This document shows positions 26,829-36,142 of a stretch of 64,000 nt of DNA, in pieces (within the stretch, counting starts at the first letter, position 1; each line of letters starts with the position of its first letter). A program made the position numbers and the translations under genes. The notes beneath the pieces were generated by a model. The model did not search any database, had not been told where the DNA came from, and worked only from the letters and a program-made list of their open reading frames with translations. Origin of the DNA: Janthinobacterium sp. SUN073 (GTDB lineage Bacteria; Pseudomonadota; Gammaproteobacteria; Burkholderiales; Burkholderiaceae_D). The stretch spans positions 372,001-436,000 of the forward strand of contig NZ_JAPUBT010000005.1 of assembly GCF_030397665.1 (NCBI RefSeq). The letters run 5' to 3'.

Positions 26829-29591
26829 ATGCGCGGCGCTGTGGGCAAGCCGGCCTGGCTGGTCGGCATCGACCTGGGCACCACCAATACGGTGGTCGCC
26901 TATGCCAATGCGGCCGATGCGCAGGCGGGCATAAACCTGTTCGCCATCGAACAGCTGCTCGCTCCCGGCGAAGTGGGCGCACGCCCCCTGCTGCCTTCCT
27001 TGCGCTACCACCCCGCTGCCGGCGAACTGGCGGTGGGCGACTTGCAGCTGCCGTGGCCGCAGCAGGACGTTGAGCATGCCGTGCTGGGGGCGCTCGCGCG
27101 CCAGCTCGGCGCGCAAGTGCCGGGCCGGCTCGTTTCCAGTGCGAAGAGCTGGCTGTCGCATGCGAACGTGGACCGTCAGGCGCCGATTTTGCCGTGGGGC
27201 GCCGATGCCGACGTGGCCAAGGTGTCGCCCGTGGCGGCCAGCGCCAGCTACCTCGCCTACGTGCGCGCCGCCTGGAATCACCGCTTCCCGGATTCTCCGC
27301 TCGAAGAGCAGGAACTGGTGCTGACCATCCCCGCCTCGTTCGACGAGGGTGCGCGCGCACTCACACTGGAAGCGGCGCGTCTGGCGGGCTTGCCCACGCT
27401 ACGCCTGGTGGAAGAGCCACAGGCGGCCTTTTATGATTATCTGCAGCGCAGGCGCGACACCCTGCGCGCAGACCTGGCCGATACGCGCCGCATTCTAGTC
27501 TGCGACGTGGGCGGCGGCACCACCGATTTCAGCCTGATCGACGTCGCCTTCGACGAGGATGGCGAACCGCAGCTCACGCGCAGCAGCGTGGGCAACCATT
27601 TGATACTCGGCGGCGACAATATGGACCTGGCGCTGGCCCACCTGGTGGAAACGCGCATGGCGGCAGGCGTCGAAGGTGGCATGAAGCTGTCCGCCGCGCG
27701 CTTGTCGCAGCTGATGGAGCGCTGCCGCGCCGCCAAGGAACTGCTGCTGTCGAACGACGCGCCGGAGAGCGCCACTGTCACCCTGCTGGGCGCCGGTTCG
27801 CGCCTGATTGGCGCCAGCCGTTCCGCCGACGTCACGCGCGAGGAAGTGGCGGCCCTGGTGGTCGATGGCTTTTTCCCGAAGGTGGAACTGGGCGAGACGG
27901 CGAAAAAAGGCCGCGCCGGCATCGTCGAATTCGGTCTGCCCTACGCGCAGGACGCGGCCATCACGCGCCACCTGGCCAGCTTTTTGCACCAGCATCAGGG
28001 CGAGCTGCCCGACACCCTGCTGCTGAACGGCGGCGTGTTCCGCGCCGATGCGCTGGCGCGCCGCTTGGCCGCCACCCTGGAACACTGGAGGGGTCAGCCC
28101 CTCACCATCCTGCACAACGACAATCCCGACGTGGCCGTGGCGCGTGGCGCCGTCGCCTACGCGCTGGCGCGGCGTGGCCAGGCGCCGCGCATCGGTGGCG
28201 GCTCGCCGCGCAGTTATTTTCTCGTGCTGGGCGAAGCGGGCAAAGACAACCGCGCCGTCTGCATCCTGCCCCGTGCCAGCGCCAGCGGCGAGGAAATCCG
28301 CTTGAGCGAGCGGCTGTTCGCGCTGCGCCTGGGCCGGCCCGTGCGCTTCCACCTGGCGTCCTCGATCTCGGAAGCGGGCACGCCGCCCAAGCTGGGCGAC
28401 ATCGTCGACCTGGACGCAGGCGAGTACCTGCGCCTGCCACCGCTGGCTAGCGTGCTGCATGATAAACAGGATGCCGGCGACAAGCGCGAAATCACCGTGC
28501 AACTGGCTACCGTGATGACGGAAGTGGGCACGCTGGAAGTACACTGCGTGGCCGAAGCCGATGCCGGCCAGCGCTGGCTGCTGGAATTCCAGTTACGGGG
28601 CGAAGAGGAAAAACACGCCGAAACGTCCACCGCCTCGCCGCACGTGAAGGAAGCCATCGAAAAAATCGAGCGCATCTTCGGCGGCAAGGCGCAAAAGGTC
28701 GACACCAAGGAAGTGCGCCAGCTGCGCCAGCACCTGGAACGGGGGCTGGGCGGACGCGAGAGCTGGGAGACGCCGCTGCTGCGCCAGCTGTTCGACGCCT
28801 TGCTACAACGCGCGCGTGGCCGGCGCCGCTCCGCCGAGCATGAACGTGTCTGGCTGAACCTGGCCGGCTACTGTTTGCGTCCCGGCTATGGCGACGCGCT
28901 CGACCCGTGGCGCATCGAGCAGCTGTGGGCCCTGTTCGACACGGGCATCCAGCATCACAAGGACAACCAGGTCTGCGCAGAATGGTGGACCCTGTGGCGC
29001 AGGGTCGCCGGCGGCTTGAGCACGCAGCAGCAATTGCGGCTGCTCGACGACTTCGCCTTCAACCTGCAAGCCGATGCGGCACAGCGCGGCAGCCGCCCCG
29101 TCACCCTGGTGAACGGCAGCGACGACGACATGCTGCGCCTGGGCGCCTCGCTCGAGCGCATCCCCGGCGCCTACAAGGCCGAAGTGGGCGCCTGGCTGAT
29201 CAAGCGTCTGCAGAAGGCGGATAGCGAGGCGGCGGATACGAATACCCTGTGGGCGCTGGCCAGGGTCGGCGCGCGCCAGCCCTTCCACGGCAGCGCGCAC
29301 GAAGTGGTCGACAGCGCCACCGTGGCCGAATGGCTCGCGATGCTGCTGGCGCTGGACTGGAAAAAGACGGAACCGGCGGCGTTTGCCGCCACCCACCTGG
29401 CGCGCATGACGGGCGACCGCTCGCGCGACATCGCCGACGACTTGTGCGCCACTGTCCTGGCCCGCCTGAAAGCCGTGGGCGCCCCACCCCTGTGGCAAGC
29501 GATGGTCAGCGAAGTCACGCAACTGGACGAAGCAGTTACCCGCCGCATGCTGGGCGAGGCGCTGCCGCCGGGGTTGAAGCTGATCGGCTGA
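26829..29591 (+). CDS. Hsp70-family protein with long DUF3731-like C-terminal domain
   Basis: A 920-residue protein two bases after the first Hsp70 gene. The ATPase half has G-I-D-L-G-T-T-N-T near 13-21, C-D-V-G-G-G-T-T-D-F near 225, and L-L-N-G-G-V-F near 400. About residues 600-915 form an extra mostly helical domain, rich in Arg and Trp and unlike any DnaK lid, matching the DUF3731 type. Two paralogous Hsp70 ATPases in one operon suggest a heteromeric machine. A palindromic terminator follows the stop. Confidence 0.87.
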   Translation: MRGAVGKPAWLVGIDLGTTNTVVAYANAADAQAGINLFAIEQLLAPGEVGARPLLPSLRYHPAAGELAVGDLQLPWPQQDVEHAVLGALARQLGAQVPGRLVSSAKSWLSHANVDRQAPILPWGADADVAKVSPVAASASYLAYVRAAWNHRFPDSPLEEQELVLTIPASFDEGARALTLEAARLAGLPTLRLVEEPQAAFYDYLQRRRDTLRADLADTRRILVCDVGGGTTDFSLIDVAFDEDGEPQLTRSSVGNHLILGGDNMDLALAHLVETRMAAGVEGGMKLSAARLSQLMERCRAAKELLLSNDAPESATVTLLGAGSRLIGASRSADVTREEVAALVVDGFFPKVELGETAKKGRAGIVEFGLPYAQDAAITRHLASFLHQHQGELPDTLLLNGGVFRADALARRLAATLEHWRGQPLTILHNDNPDVAVARGAVAYALARRGQAPRIGGGSPRSYFLVLGEAGKDNRAVCILPRASASGEEIRLSERLFALRLGRPVRFHLASSISEAGTPPKLGDIVDLDAGEYLRLPPLASVLHDKQDAGDKREITVQLATVMTEVGTLEVHCVAEADAGQRWLLEFQLRGEEEKHAETSTASPHVKEAIEKIERIFGGKAQKVDTKEVRQLRQHLERGLGGRESWETPLLRQLFDALLQRARGRRRSAEHERVWLNLAGYCLRPGYGDALDPWRIEQLWALFDTGIQHHKDNQVCAEWWTLWRRVAGGLSTQQQLRLLDDFAFNLQADAAQRGSRPVTLVNGSDDDMLRLGASLERIPGAYKAEVGAWLIKRLQKADSEAADTNTLWALARVGARQPFHGSAHEVVDSATVAEWLAMLLALDWKKTEPAAFAATHLARMTGDRSRDIADDLCATVLARLKAVGAPPLWQAMVSEVTQLDEAVTRRMLGEALPPGLKLIG

Positions 29592-29613
29592 TCTTTTTTA
29601 CAAACCCAACGGC

Positions 29614-29658
29614 GCAGAGTCTGGGGTCGGACCCTGAGGGTCCGACCCCAGACTCTGC
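29614..29658. terminator. 45-base perfect palindrome, bidirectional terminator
   Basis: Two 22-base arms (29614-29635 and 29637-29658) pair perfectly around one central base. The core GGGGTCGGACC is shared with 20744-20784 and partly with 60148-60171. It lies between the convergent Hsp70 and GFA genes and probably ends both transcripts. Confidence 0.75.
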
Positions 29659-29677
29659 CTTTGGGTTAAAAGGCGAT

Positions 29678-30076
29678 TTACCCCTCGCTACGCAACCCGC
29701 GATACCGTGGCAAGCCATCGGCCAACTTCACCCATTCTATTTGTGTACCCGTATAGATATGGCTTTGCGGCGGAAAGCGCCCCGGCTCATCGAGGCTGCA
29801 GGTGGTCAGGCCGACCTCGTCCGGATCGCGCTCATCCTCGAACGTCAGCTGCGTGCCGCAGCGCGGGCAAAAGCTGCGCGTGCAGTGTTCGCTGGAAGCA
29901 TACGACGTGGCCTGTCCCTGCAGCCAGCGGAAGTTCGCCCTCGGCACGCTGAACCAGGCGACAAACGGCGCACCCGAGGCGCGGCGGCACATCGAGCAGT
30001 GGCAGGCGCTTTCATGGAAGGCGCCCGTACCCGCTTCGTAGCGCACGTCGCCGCATAAACATCCTCCGCTCAGCAT
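29678..30076 (-). CDS. GFA-family (glutathione-dependent formaldehyde-activating-like) zinc protein
   Basis: A 132-residue protein with AGGAGG before the start. Zinc-binding Cys pairs are visible: C-L-C near residue 6, C-H-C-S-M-C near 26-31, and C-P-R-C near 70. This matches the GFA/CENP-V fold. Members include a glutathione-formaldehyde adduct-forming enzyme, but most are uncharacterised, so the activity here is not certain. It is convergent with the Hsp70 operon. Confidence 0.88.
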   Translation of the reverse strand: MLSGGCLCGDVRYEAGTGAFHESACHCSMCRRASGAPFVAWFSVPRANFRWLQGQATSYASSEHCTRSFCPRCGTQLTFEDERDPDEVGLTTCSLDEPGRFPPQSHIYTGTQIEWVKLADGLPRYRGLRSEG

Positions 30077-30138
30077 GGCATCCTCCTGCAATGTGAGAAG
30101 GCGCCCAGTGTAGCGCCGCAGCGGCGCCACGGTTTGCG

Positions 30139-31680
30139 CTAAATCACGGCGATGATCAACACCACCACCGCCAGCGGCGCCTGCACCAGCACGATGCCGG
30201 GATGCGTGCGGCGCAGCTGGGCCCAGACGGACAGGCCCGGCACTTCCTCGTGCGGGTGGTGGGCTTCGTCGCGCAGCGACATCGCGTGCAGGAACATGCC
30301 GGCGATCAGGGGGCCGGGATTGACCCACCAGCCCTGCTCCAGCAAGCCGCGCGACAGGTAGATGGCCAGCGCGCCGATGACGAAGGGCGAGGCCCACACC
30401 AGCGCCAGCATCAGGCGGATGCCATAGAATTCAAGCAAAGTACCCACACGGTGCAAGCGGCTGAAATCGTGGTCTTCCATGCGCTTGTCGATGGCCAGTT
30501 CGGCGCGGCCGTACAGGGTCCACAGGCCGCCGAACAGGCAGCCCAGCAGCACGCCGATGACGATATCGGCCACGAACACCGCATATTTGTTGACGTCGGC
30601 CGTGCCGATGCCCAGCGAGGTGTGGGCGGCCGCGTGCAGATGCAGGCTGGCCTGCTCGCCTTCGGCCGTCGTATAGCGGTCGCGCACGTCATAGGTGCTG
30701 CCGATATACACGACGTTCTTGCGCAGTGCATTCGCCGCCACGCCGGCCTGGCCATCGATCAGTTGGACGCGCGTGCGCGTGGGGTTCAGGAATGGCGGCG
30801 CCACGGCGGCCGGGTGAAACGGCGCGGTGACGGCGTTCTGCTCCGCCGCATCCTTCGCGTCGCCGTGGATGACGGGTTCGAACGCCCAGCGCGCCAATTC
30901 CTTTTCGCTGCCTGTGCGCCGGGCCAGCTGGCACACGCGGCCGGCCAGCGCCAGCACTTCCTTTTGCTGGGACAAGACGGCCGGCATCGGTTGCTTCTGC
31001 TCTTGCTCGTCGGCGCCATGCGCCAGCTCGAAGGCCACGGCCGCCAGCACGGGGCTTTTCAGCTCGATGCGCGTGACGGCGCCCATGCGTTCGCGGATCC
31101 GCGGGCTGGCGAAGTGGATGCCGGCGGCGCAGCGCGCGCGTATCCACGGCAGGTTCGCATTCCGGTCCGATTGTTCGGGCAGGATCAGCACCAGTTGCTG
31201 GCCATCGGCGGCCAACTGGTCGAGCAAGCGGTCCAGCGGCCGCTCGCCCGCCTTGTGCTGTTCATACACGGCCGGCGCCAAGTCGAGGTCGACGGCCAGC
31301 ACCTTGCTGCCGCGCGCGGCGGCGCTGGCGATCAATTGCTCCAGGCGCGTGCGTTCCAGCGGTTCACGCTCGTCGAAGACCTGTTCGAACGCGGGCTGGT
31401 CGATTTCGATGATGCCGGGCCGGTAGGCAGCGCCCGGGTCCTTGCCCCGCTCCAGCAGCTGCCCCTGAGCCGCGCTGGCGCGCAGCATGGCCGCATCGAG
31501 CCATTCGAGCACGTGAAAACCTTCCAGCACCAGCATCAGCGCGGCGATCAGGCTGGCGCCGATCACGTGGTGCAGCAGATGCGTGCCCGTCAGCTTGAAG
31601 GCCGAGCCCAGCTGGGCGACTGGCCACAGCAGGCGCCGCCAGAGCGGCGGGCGCGGTTGATCTGGCGAGCTGGTTTCCAC
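30139..31680 (-). CDS. CHASE2-domain membrane protein without output domain
   Basis: About 513 residues from GTG 31680, which has AAGGGA eight bases upstream; an upstream TTG at 31728 is less likely. One N-terminal membrane helix (about 35-55), a periplasmic CHASE2 sensor (about 65-360, with I-I-E-I-D and K-V-L-A-V-D-L-D), then three to four C-terminal helices with a short cytosolic end. CHASE2 usually feeds a kinase, adenylate cyclase or GGDEF domain. None is present here. It could sense a ligand and pass the signal to a partner protein. Confidence 0.75.
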   Translation of the reverse strand: METSSPDQPRPPLWRRLLWPVAQLGSAFKLTGTHLLHHVIGASLIAALMLVLEGFHVLEWLDAAMLRASAAQGQLLERGKDPGAAYRPGIIEIDQPAFEQVFDEREPLERTRLEQLIASAAARGSKVLAVDLDLAPAVYEQHKAGERPLDRLLDQLAADGQQLVLILPEQSDRNANLPWIRARCAAGIHFASPRIRERMGAVTRIELKSPVLAAVAFELAHGADEQEQKQPMPAVLSQQKEVLALAGRVCQLARRTGSEKELARWAFEPVIHGDAKDAAEQNAVTAPFHPAAVAPPFLNPTRTRVQLIDGQAGVAANALRKNVVYIGSTYDVRDRYTTAEGEQASLHLHAAAHTSLGIGTADVNKYAVFVADIVIGVLLGCLFGGLWTLYGRAELAIDKRMEDHDFSRLHRVGTLLEFYGIRLMLALVWASPFVIGALAIYLSRGLLEQGWWVNPGPLIAGMFLHAMSLRDEAHHPHEEVPGLSVWAQLRRTHPGIVLVQAPLAVVVLIIAVI

Positions 31681-31786
31681 GGTGTGCTTCCCTTGCGTGC
31701 GGTGCGCGAGTTGCCACTCAGGCAACAATTAATGACGAAAGGACAGTGTATTCCAGTTGTGCCCAGCCCGCCGCACGGCTGGCAGC

Positions 31787-33115
31787 CTATTTCGGCTTGG
31801 CCAGCAGCAGCTTGCCCAGCGCTTCGAAGGCCGGCGTGGTGGTCGGGTCGTTCGCCGCATTGGCCGCCGTCGGCGTCGAAGCGAAACGCACGATCACCAT
31901 TTCCGCCTTCGGATCGACATAGATGCGCTGGCCGTACACGCCGCGCGCCATGTAGGCGCCATGGTCGTTATGCGTGACCCACCACATGTCGCGGTAGCTC
32001 CAGCCCTTGAGCAAATCGTAGCCGCCCTTGGCGAACAGCTGCTTGTCGCCGCCGCGGCGGATATCCTCGACGGCCGCCTTGGGCAGAATCTGCTGGCCGT
32101 TGTAGCGGCCATCGTTGCGCAGCATTTCGCCGAAGCGGGCCAGGTCGCGCAGGCCCGCATTCAAGCCGCCGCCGGCAAACGGCGTGCCCGTCGAATCGAC
32201 CGTCATATAGGCATCCTGCTCGGCGCCCAGCTTTTGCCAGATATGCTCGGACAGATACTCGTTGACGTTCTGCCCCGTGACACGGGCGATGATCCAGCCC
32301 AGCACGTCGGAGTTGACGGTGCGGTAGCCGAACGCCTCGCCATGCCTGCCCTCGTGCCGCACCGTTTGCAGGTACTCGAAATAGCTGCGCGGCCCCGTGT
32401 AATCCTTGGGCTTGGGCAACGGGCTGCCGGCCGCCGCGTGCTGCCACACTTCCGCTTTCGGGTCGGCATAATCTTCGCTGAATTTCAGGCCCGTGGTCAT
32501 GTCGAGCACCTGGCGTACGGTGGCGTCGCCAAACGCGGATTTGGCCAGTTCCGGCACATACTCGGCCACTTTCTTGTCCGCATCGAGCTTGCCTTCGGCC
32601 ACGAGGGCCGCGCCGATGGTGCCCATGACGGACTTCGTCACCGACATGGCGCCATGCTGGCCGCTTTCCTTCAGCACGCCAAGGTAACGTTCATACACGA
32701 TGCGGCCCCGGTGCAGCACCACGATGCCGTCCGTGTAGTTGGCGCCCAGCGACTGCTCCCAGGTCATCGTTTCCTTCGCGCCCAGGGGCGTGAAGCGCAG
32801 GCTGTCGATATCCTTGCGCAGCGCGCGTTTCAATGGCACGGGCGCTTTCAAGCCGCGCGCGACGTCCACCGTCGGCATCAGCTGGCGGAAGTGCGACACG
32901 CTCCAGCGCAGCTGGGGGAAATTGAAATAGCTGCCATCGTCGAAGCGGATGATTTTATCGGCCGGCGGCGGCGCGCCCACCATCCATTGCAGGCTAGCCG
33001 GGTCGCTGGCGGCGGCTGACAGCGGCGCCGTCGTCTCTGCCGCGTGGGCACCGGCGGCCAGCGCCAGGCAGGCGGCGGCCAAAGCCAGGCGTTTCATGCT
33101 GGGAAAATCGTTCAT
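31787..33115 (-). CDS. Periplasmic serine hydrolase (class C beta-lactamase/esterase family)
   Basis: A 442-residue protein with a signal peptide ending A-H-A, and AAGGAG upstream of the start. The S-x-x-K nucleophile pair is Ser158-Lys161 in M-S-V-T-K. The Y-x-N-like element is Y-R-T-V-N-S. A C-terminal H-N-D-H-G takes the place of the K-T-G-type motif. The family includes esterases, lactone hydrolases and peptidases as well as beta-lactamases. Its position 28 bases after an outer-membrane barrel gene suggests ester hydrolysis in the periplasm. Confidence 0.85.
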   Translation of the reverse strand: MNDFPSMKRLALAAACLALAAGAHAAETTAPLSAAASDPASLQWMVGAPPPADKIIRFDDGSYFNFPQLRWSVSHFRQLMPTVDVARGLKAPVPLKRALRKDIDSLRFTPLGAKETMTWEQSLGANYTDGIVVLHRGRIVYERYLGVLKESGQHGAMSVTKSVMGTIGAALVAEGKLDADKKVAEYVPELAKSAFGDATVRQVLDMTTGLKFSEDYADPKAEVWQHAAAGSPLPKPKDYTGPRSYFEYLQTVRHEGRHGEAFGYRTVNSDVLGWIIARVTGQNVNEYLSEHIWQKLGAEQDAYMTVDSTGTPFAGGGLNAGLRDLARFGEMLRNDGRYNGQQILPKAAVEDIRRGGDKQLFAKGGYDLLKGWSYRDMWWVTHNDHGAYMARGVYGQRIYVDPKAEMVIVRFASTPTAANAANDPTTTPAFEALGKLLLAKPK

Positions 33116-33143
33116 GCGATGCTCTCCTTGATCAACAAAATAC

Positions 33144-34640
33144 TTAATAAACCCATACCACGTTCGCCAGCCAGCCCGTCCACGTTTTGGCCTGGCCATT
33201 CACCAGCTGGTTCACGCCCGACTGCGCGAACGAGGCGCTGAAACCCAGGGTCAGATAGGTATTCGGGCTCACCACGCGCACATACTTGACGAAGACATCG
33301 TTGGCCAGCATCGGGCGCAGCACGCCGGCGATCACCACGGGCGCGTCGCCCGGCACATCGAGGCGCGTGGCCTGGCCGAACTGCAGCGGGCTGCCCATCT
33401 GGTTGGCCCGCACCTGGGCCAGGTAGGCGGTCACGGTATCTTTCGGCGTCGGGTGCAGCTCGATGGTTGCCTGCAGCGCGTTCACGTTGGCATTCACGAA
33501 AACCCAGGTGGCCTTGCTGCCCGAAGCCCAGGCGCCCGGCGTGCCTTCGAAGAACAGCGGGTCGAAGCGCTCGTTGCGCGCCGTGTGCGGATCGTCGCCG
33601 GAAAAACTCTGGTAGCCAAGGGTGAACTTCGGCGTCCACGCCACGTCGGGCAGCGAAAAGCCCCCTTCCGTGCGCCAGCCCCAGCCCCGCATCGGCTCGC
33701 GCGTATTCCATTCGCGCGCCGCATCGACGCCGAACCAGCCTTTCGACAGCACGGAGGGCAATACGGGAACGCGCGCGTAGCCATACACGAACTGCAGATC
33801 CTTGCGGCCGTCAGGCACGGCCAGCGGCGCGCCGATGCCGTCTGGCGCCGCCTGCGGATACGCGGCATGCGAACGCGGCACCTTGCCATACGCGATGCCG
33901 GCCTTGCGGTCGTTCGCGGGCGCGTAGCTGACATCGACGCCGACGACGCGCGTACCGCTATCGTTGTCGGGGTTTTCATTCGGGTCGAGATAAAACGCCT
34001 GGGCGCTGAACGCGTCCTGGCTTATCTTGGCCACCACGGAATTCTGGAAGGCCTTGCGCGGCCCCAGTTTCAGCGCGCCACGCTCAAAGCCGTTCGAGCC
34101 GCCATTGGCGATCAGCATGCCGGTGCCCAGCGTGAAATTCTGCGCGCCGGCCGACAGGTCGAGCATGGCGCGCGTGCCGCCGAGCGGCATGCGGATGCCG
34201 GCGACGAATTCCTCGATCGAGATGCGGCCCGTGTCGCCCGCGCCGAACGGATCGTGGCGCAAGGTACCCGAGCCAACGGCGGACACGCGCGCATACAGCT
34301 GCCTGCCGTCGCTCAGGTTGCGCTTGAAGCCGAGCGCCGGCTTGACATACAACTCGTACCAATAGGGCTTGAAATCGAAATCGGGATTGCGCGCCGGCGT
34401 ATTCGACAGCTTCCAGAACAGATTGCTCTCGCCGGCCACCTGCACGCCCGCTTCCACGGAACGCGTCATGTGCCAGTCGGCGCCGAGGGCCGGTTCGACG
34501 GCGGCGCGCCGGGCCACCTCTTTTTCCATGCTGCTCTGCCCATCGGGATCGAGCTGGCCGGCGGCGCCGCAGGCGGCGCTCCAGCCCAGCAGGGCCAGGA
34601 CGAGTGAACGGCGCACCGGGAACATCGCTTGCATTGCCAT
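33144..34640 (-). CDS. Outer-membrane beta-barrel protein (alginate-export family)
   Basis: A 498-residue protein with a signal peptide ending A-C-G-A-A-G. The body has alternating hydrophobic strands and ends in a typical outer-membrane C-terminal strand, V-V-W-V-Y. The W-Y-E-L-Y and S-G-D-D-P-H-T-A-R-N-E-R-F-D-P-L-F patterns are like those of alginate_exp proteins, many of which are really channels for hydrophobic compounds. Likely an uptake or export pore for the substrate of the adjacent hydrolase and monooxygenase. It is divergent from the Fis-type regulator. Confidence 0.75.
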   Translation of the reverse strand: MAMQAMFPVRRSLVLALLGWSAACGAAGQLDPDGQSSMEKEVARRAAVEPALGADWHMTRSVEAGVQVAGESNLFWKLSNTPARNPDFDFKPYWYELYVKPALGFKRNLSDGRQLYARVSAVGSGTLRHDPFGAGDTGRISIEEFVAGIRMPLGGTRAMLDLSAGAQNFTLGTGMLIANGGSNGFERGALKLGPRKAFQNSVVAKISQDAFSAQAFYLDPNENPDNDSGTRVVGVDVSYAPANDRKAGIAYGKVPRSHAAYPQAAPDGIGAPLAVPDGRKDLQFVYGYARVPVLPSVLSKGWFGVDAAREWNTREPMRGWGWRTEGGFSLPDVAWTPKFTLGYQSFSGDDPHTARNERFDPLFFEGTPGAWASGSKATWVFVNANVNALQATIELHPTPKDTVTAYLAQVRANQMGSPLQFGQATRLDVPGDAPVVIAGVLRPMLANDVFVKYVRVVSPNTYLTLGFSASFAQSGVNQLVNGQAKTWTGWLANVVWVY

Positions 34641-34743
34641 AGATATCCCTTGCGCGAAGCTAGCCGACTGTCAATTTGAGCGGATGTTATCAGAGATGCT
34701 CTTTTTTATTGTTGTAAAGCATTCTATTGTGCGGGCCAGGCGC

Positions 34744-34759
34744 TGAGACGAACGTCTCA
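34744..34759. promoter_or_regulatory. Operator-like inverted repeat, copy 1
   Basis: TGAGAC-GAAC-GTCTCA, a perfect 6-bp dyad in the divergent region between the outer-membrane barrel gene and the Fis-type regulator gene. A near-identical site is at 36014-36029 before the monooxygenase gene. The next 40 bases (GCCATGCTGCA and onward) are also similar in both places. Confidence 0.6.
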
Positions 34760-34856
34760 CGCGCGCGCCATGCTGCAGCGCAGGATGCGCGGCCCCGCGC
34801 TTCGTGCTACAAACGACAACACCATAAAAACCAGACCCGAGACACCGGAGAGCGCC

Positions 34857-35999
34857 ATGCCCTACGTCCGCCCAACCAGCCATATCGACCGCGTGCGCGA
34901 CCTGATCGCCGGGCGTATCGTCAATCCGGGAGCCGACACGGCCAGGCTGGCCTCCTCGTACCGGCGCTCGCTGGACGACTACCGGCTCGATCCCGCCTCC
35001 ACCACGGGGCCGCGCATCCTGACGGGCGCCGAACTGCGCGCCATCCAGCAATCCGAGGAAGGCTTCCTGCGCTCCACGGGCCAATGCCTGCCACGCTTGC
35101 ACGCCATGGTGCGCGAAGCGGGCTACTGCGTCATCCTGGCCAATGCGCGCGGCGTGACGATCGACTACGTGGTCGACACGGACCAGCGCAAGGACTTCAA
35201 AAAGGCTGGCCTGTACCCCGGTTCGTGCTGGTCGGAAGAAGAGGAAGGCACGTGCGGCATCGCCTCCGTGCTGCTCGACCAGGAAGCCATCACCGTGCAC
35301 AAGAGCGACCATTTCCGCGCCGCCTTCACGGGCCTGACCTGCAGCGCCGCACCGATTTTTTCGCCGCACGGCGACTTGATCGGCGTGCTCGATGCGTCGG
35401 CATTGAATTCGCCCGACGCGCGCGACAGCCAGCGCCTGGTGAAACAACTGGTGCGCCAGGGCGCGACCCTGATCGAGGACGGCTTTTTTCTCAAGTCCTA
35501 CAGCCATTGCTGCATCCTGCTGGCACACCGCAACCGCCACTTCGTGGAAGTGCAGCCGGAGATGCTGCTGGCCATCGACGAGCATGGCGACGTCGTCGCC
35601 GCCAACGGCTGCGCGCGCGACGTCATCGGGGGTCTCGACACCCTGCCGCGCCCCGTCGCCGAGGTGCTGGAAGTGCGCGCCGAACGGCTGTTCGATGCGC
35701 GCGCGGGACACAATCTGCTGTCGCTGCGCCTGACCGGCGGCGGCACCTGGCTGCACGCCCGCGTGCGCGCGCCGCTGCGCCAGGCCAGCGCGCGCCTGCG
35801 CGCCACACGCGAGGCGCCCGTCGCGGACGGCGTACCGGAATACACGCCGCCGGAACTGGCCGAGCGCACGCGCATCGTCCACGCCATGAACGCCGCCAAA
35901 TGGCGCCCGCTGCAGGCGGCCGCCATGCTGGGCGTCTCGCGCGCCACCCTGTACCGGCGTATCAAGCAGCTGCACATCGTGCCGCCGCACCGGCAGTAA
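34857..35999 (+). CDS. GAF-domain transcriptional regulator with Fis-type HTH (AcoR-like, no AAA+ domain)
   Basis: A 380-residue protein with CGGAGAG before the start. Residues about 60-200 form a GAF-like sensor in AcoR style (W-S-E-E-E-E-G-T-C-G-I, S-A-A-P-I-F). About 230-320 looks PAS-like. The end is a Fis-type helix-turn-helix (W-R-P-L-Q-A-A-A-M-L-G-V-S-R-A-T-L-Y-R). The sigma-54-activating AAA+ domain of true AcoR regulators is missing, so it should act at ordinary promoters. It most likely binds the two TGAGAC-N4-GTCTCA sites and controls the genes on both sides. Confidence 0.85.
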   Translation: MPYVRPTSHIDRVRDLIAGRIVNPGADTARLASSYRRSLDDYRLDPASTTGPRILTGAELRAIQQSEEGFLRSTGQCLPRLHAMVREAGYCVILANARGVTIDYVVDTDQRKDFKKAGLYPGSCWSEEEEGTCGIASVLLDQEAITVHKSDHFRAAFTGLTCSAAPIFSPHGDLIGVLDASALNSPDARDSQRLVKQLVRQGATLIEDGFFLKSYSHCCILLAHRNRHFVEVQPEMLLAIDEHGDVVAANGCARDVIGGLDTLPRPVAEVLEVRAERLFDARAGHNLLSLRLTGGGTWLHARVRAPLRQASARLRATREAPVADGVPEYTPPELAERTRIVHAMNAAKWRPLQAAAMLGVSRATLYRRIKQLHIVPPHRQ

Positions 36000-36013
36000 G
36001 CAACAGAAAAAGC

Positions 36014-36029
36014 TGAGATTTCCGTCTCA
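36014..36029. promoter_or_regulatory. Operator-like inverted repeat, copy 2
   Basis: TGAGAT-TTCC-GTCTCA, the second copy of the dyad at 34744-34759 with one changed base. It lies about 120 bases before the flavin monooxygenase start. Flanking similarity to copy 1 extends over roughly 75 bases. Confidence 0.6.
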
Positions 36030-36142
36030 ATAGCCGCCATGCTGCAATGCGAGATGCGGCGCCGGAACGCCAGTGTTACAACATCGTCAGCGGCAACACA
36101 GCCGCATCCCATCATAAAGTCAGCAGACTTGGAGGAGACACG

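Noticed and set aside
34641..34856. Sigma-54 promoter for the regulator or barrel gene
   Set aside because: No GG-N10-GC pair with good flanks could be found on either strand.
34143..35999. Phase-variable or frameshifted gene within the regulator/barrel region
   Set aside because: Both genes are full length and intact in one frame with their own ribosome sites.
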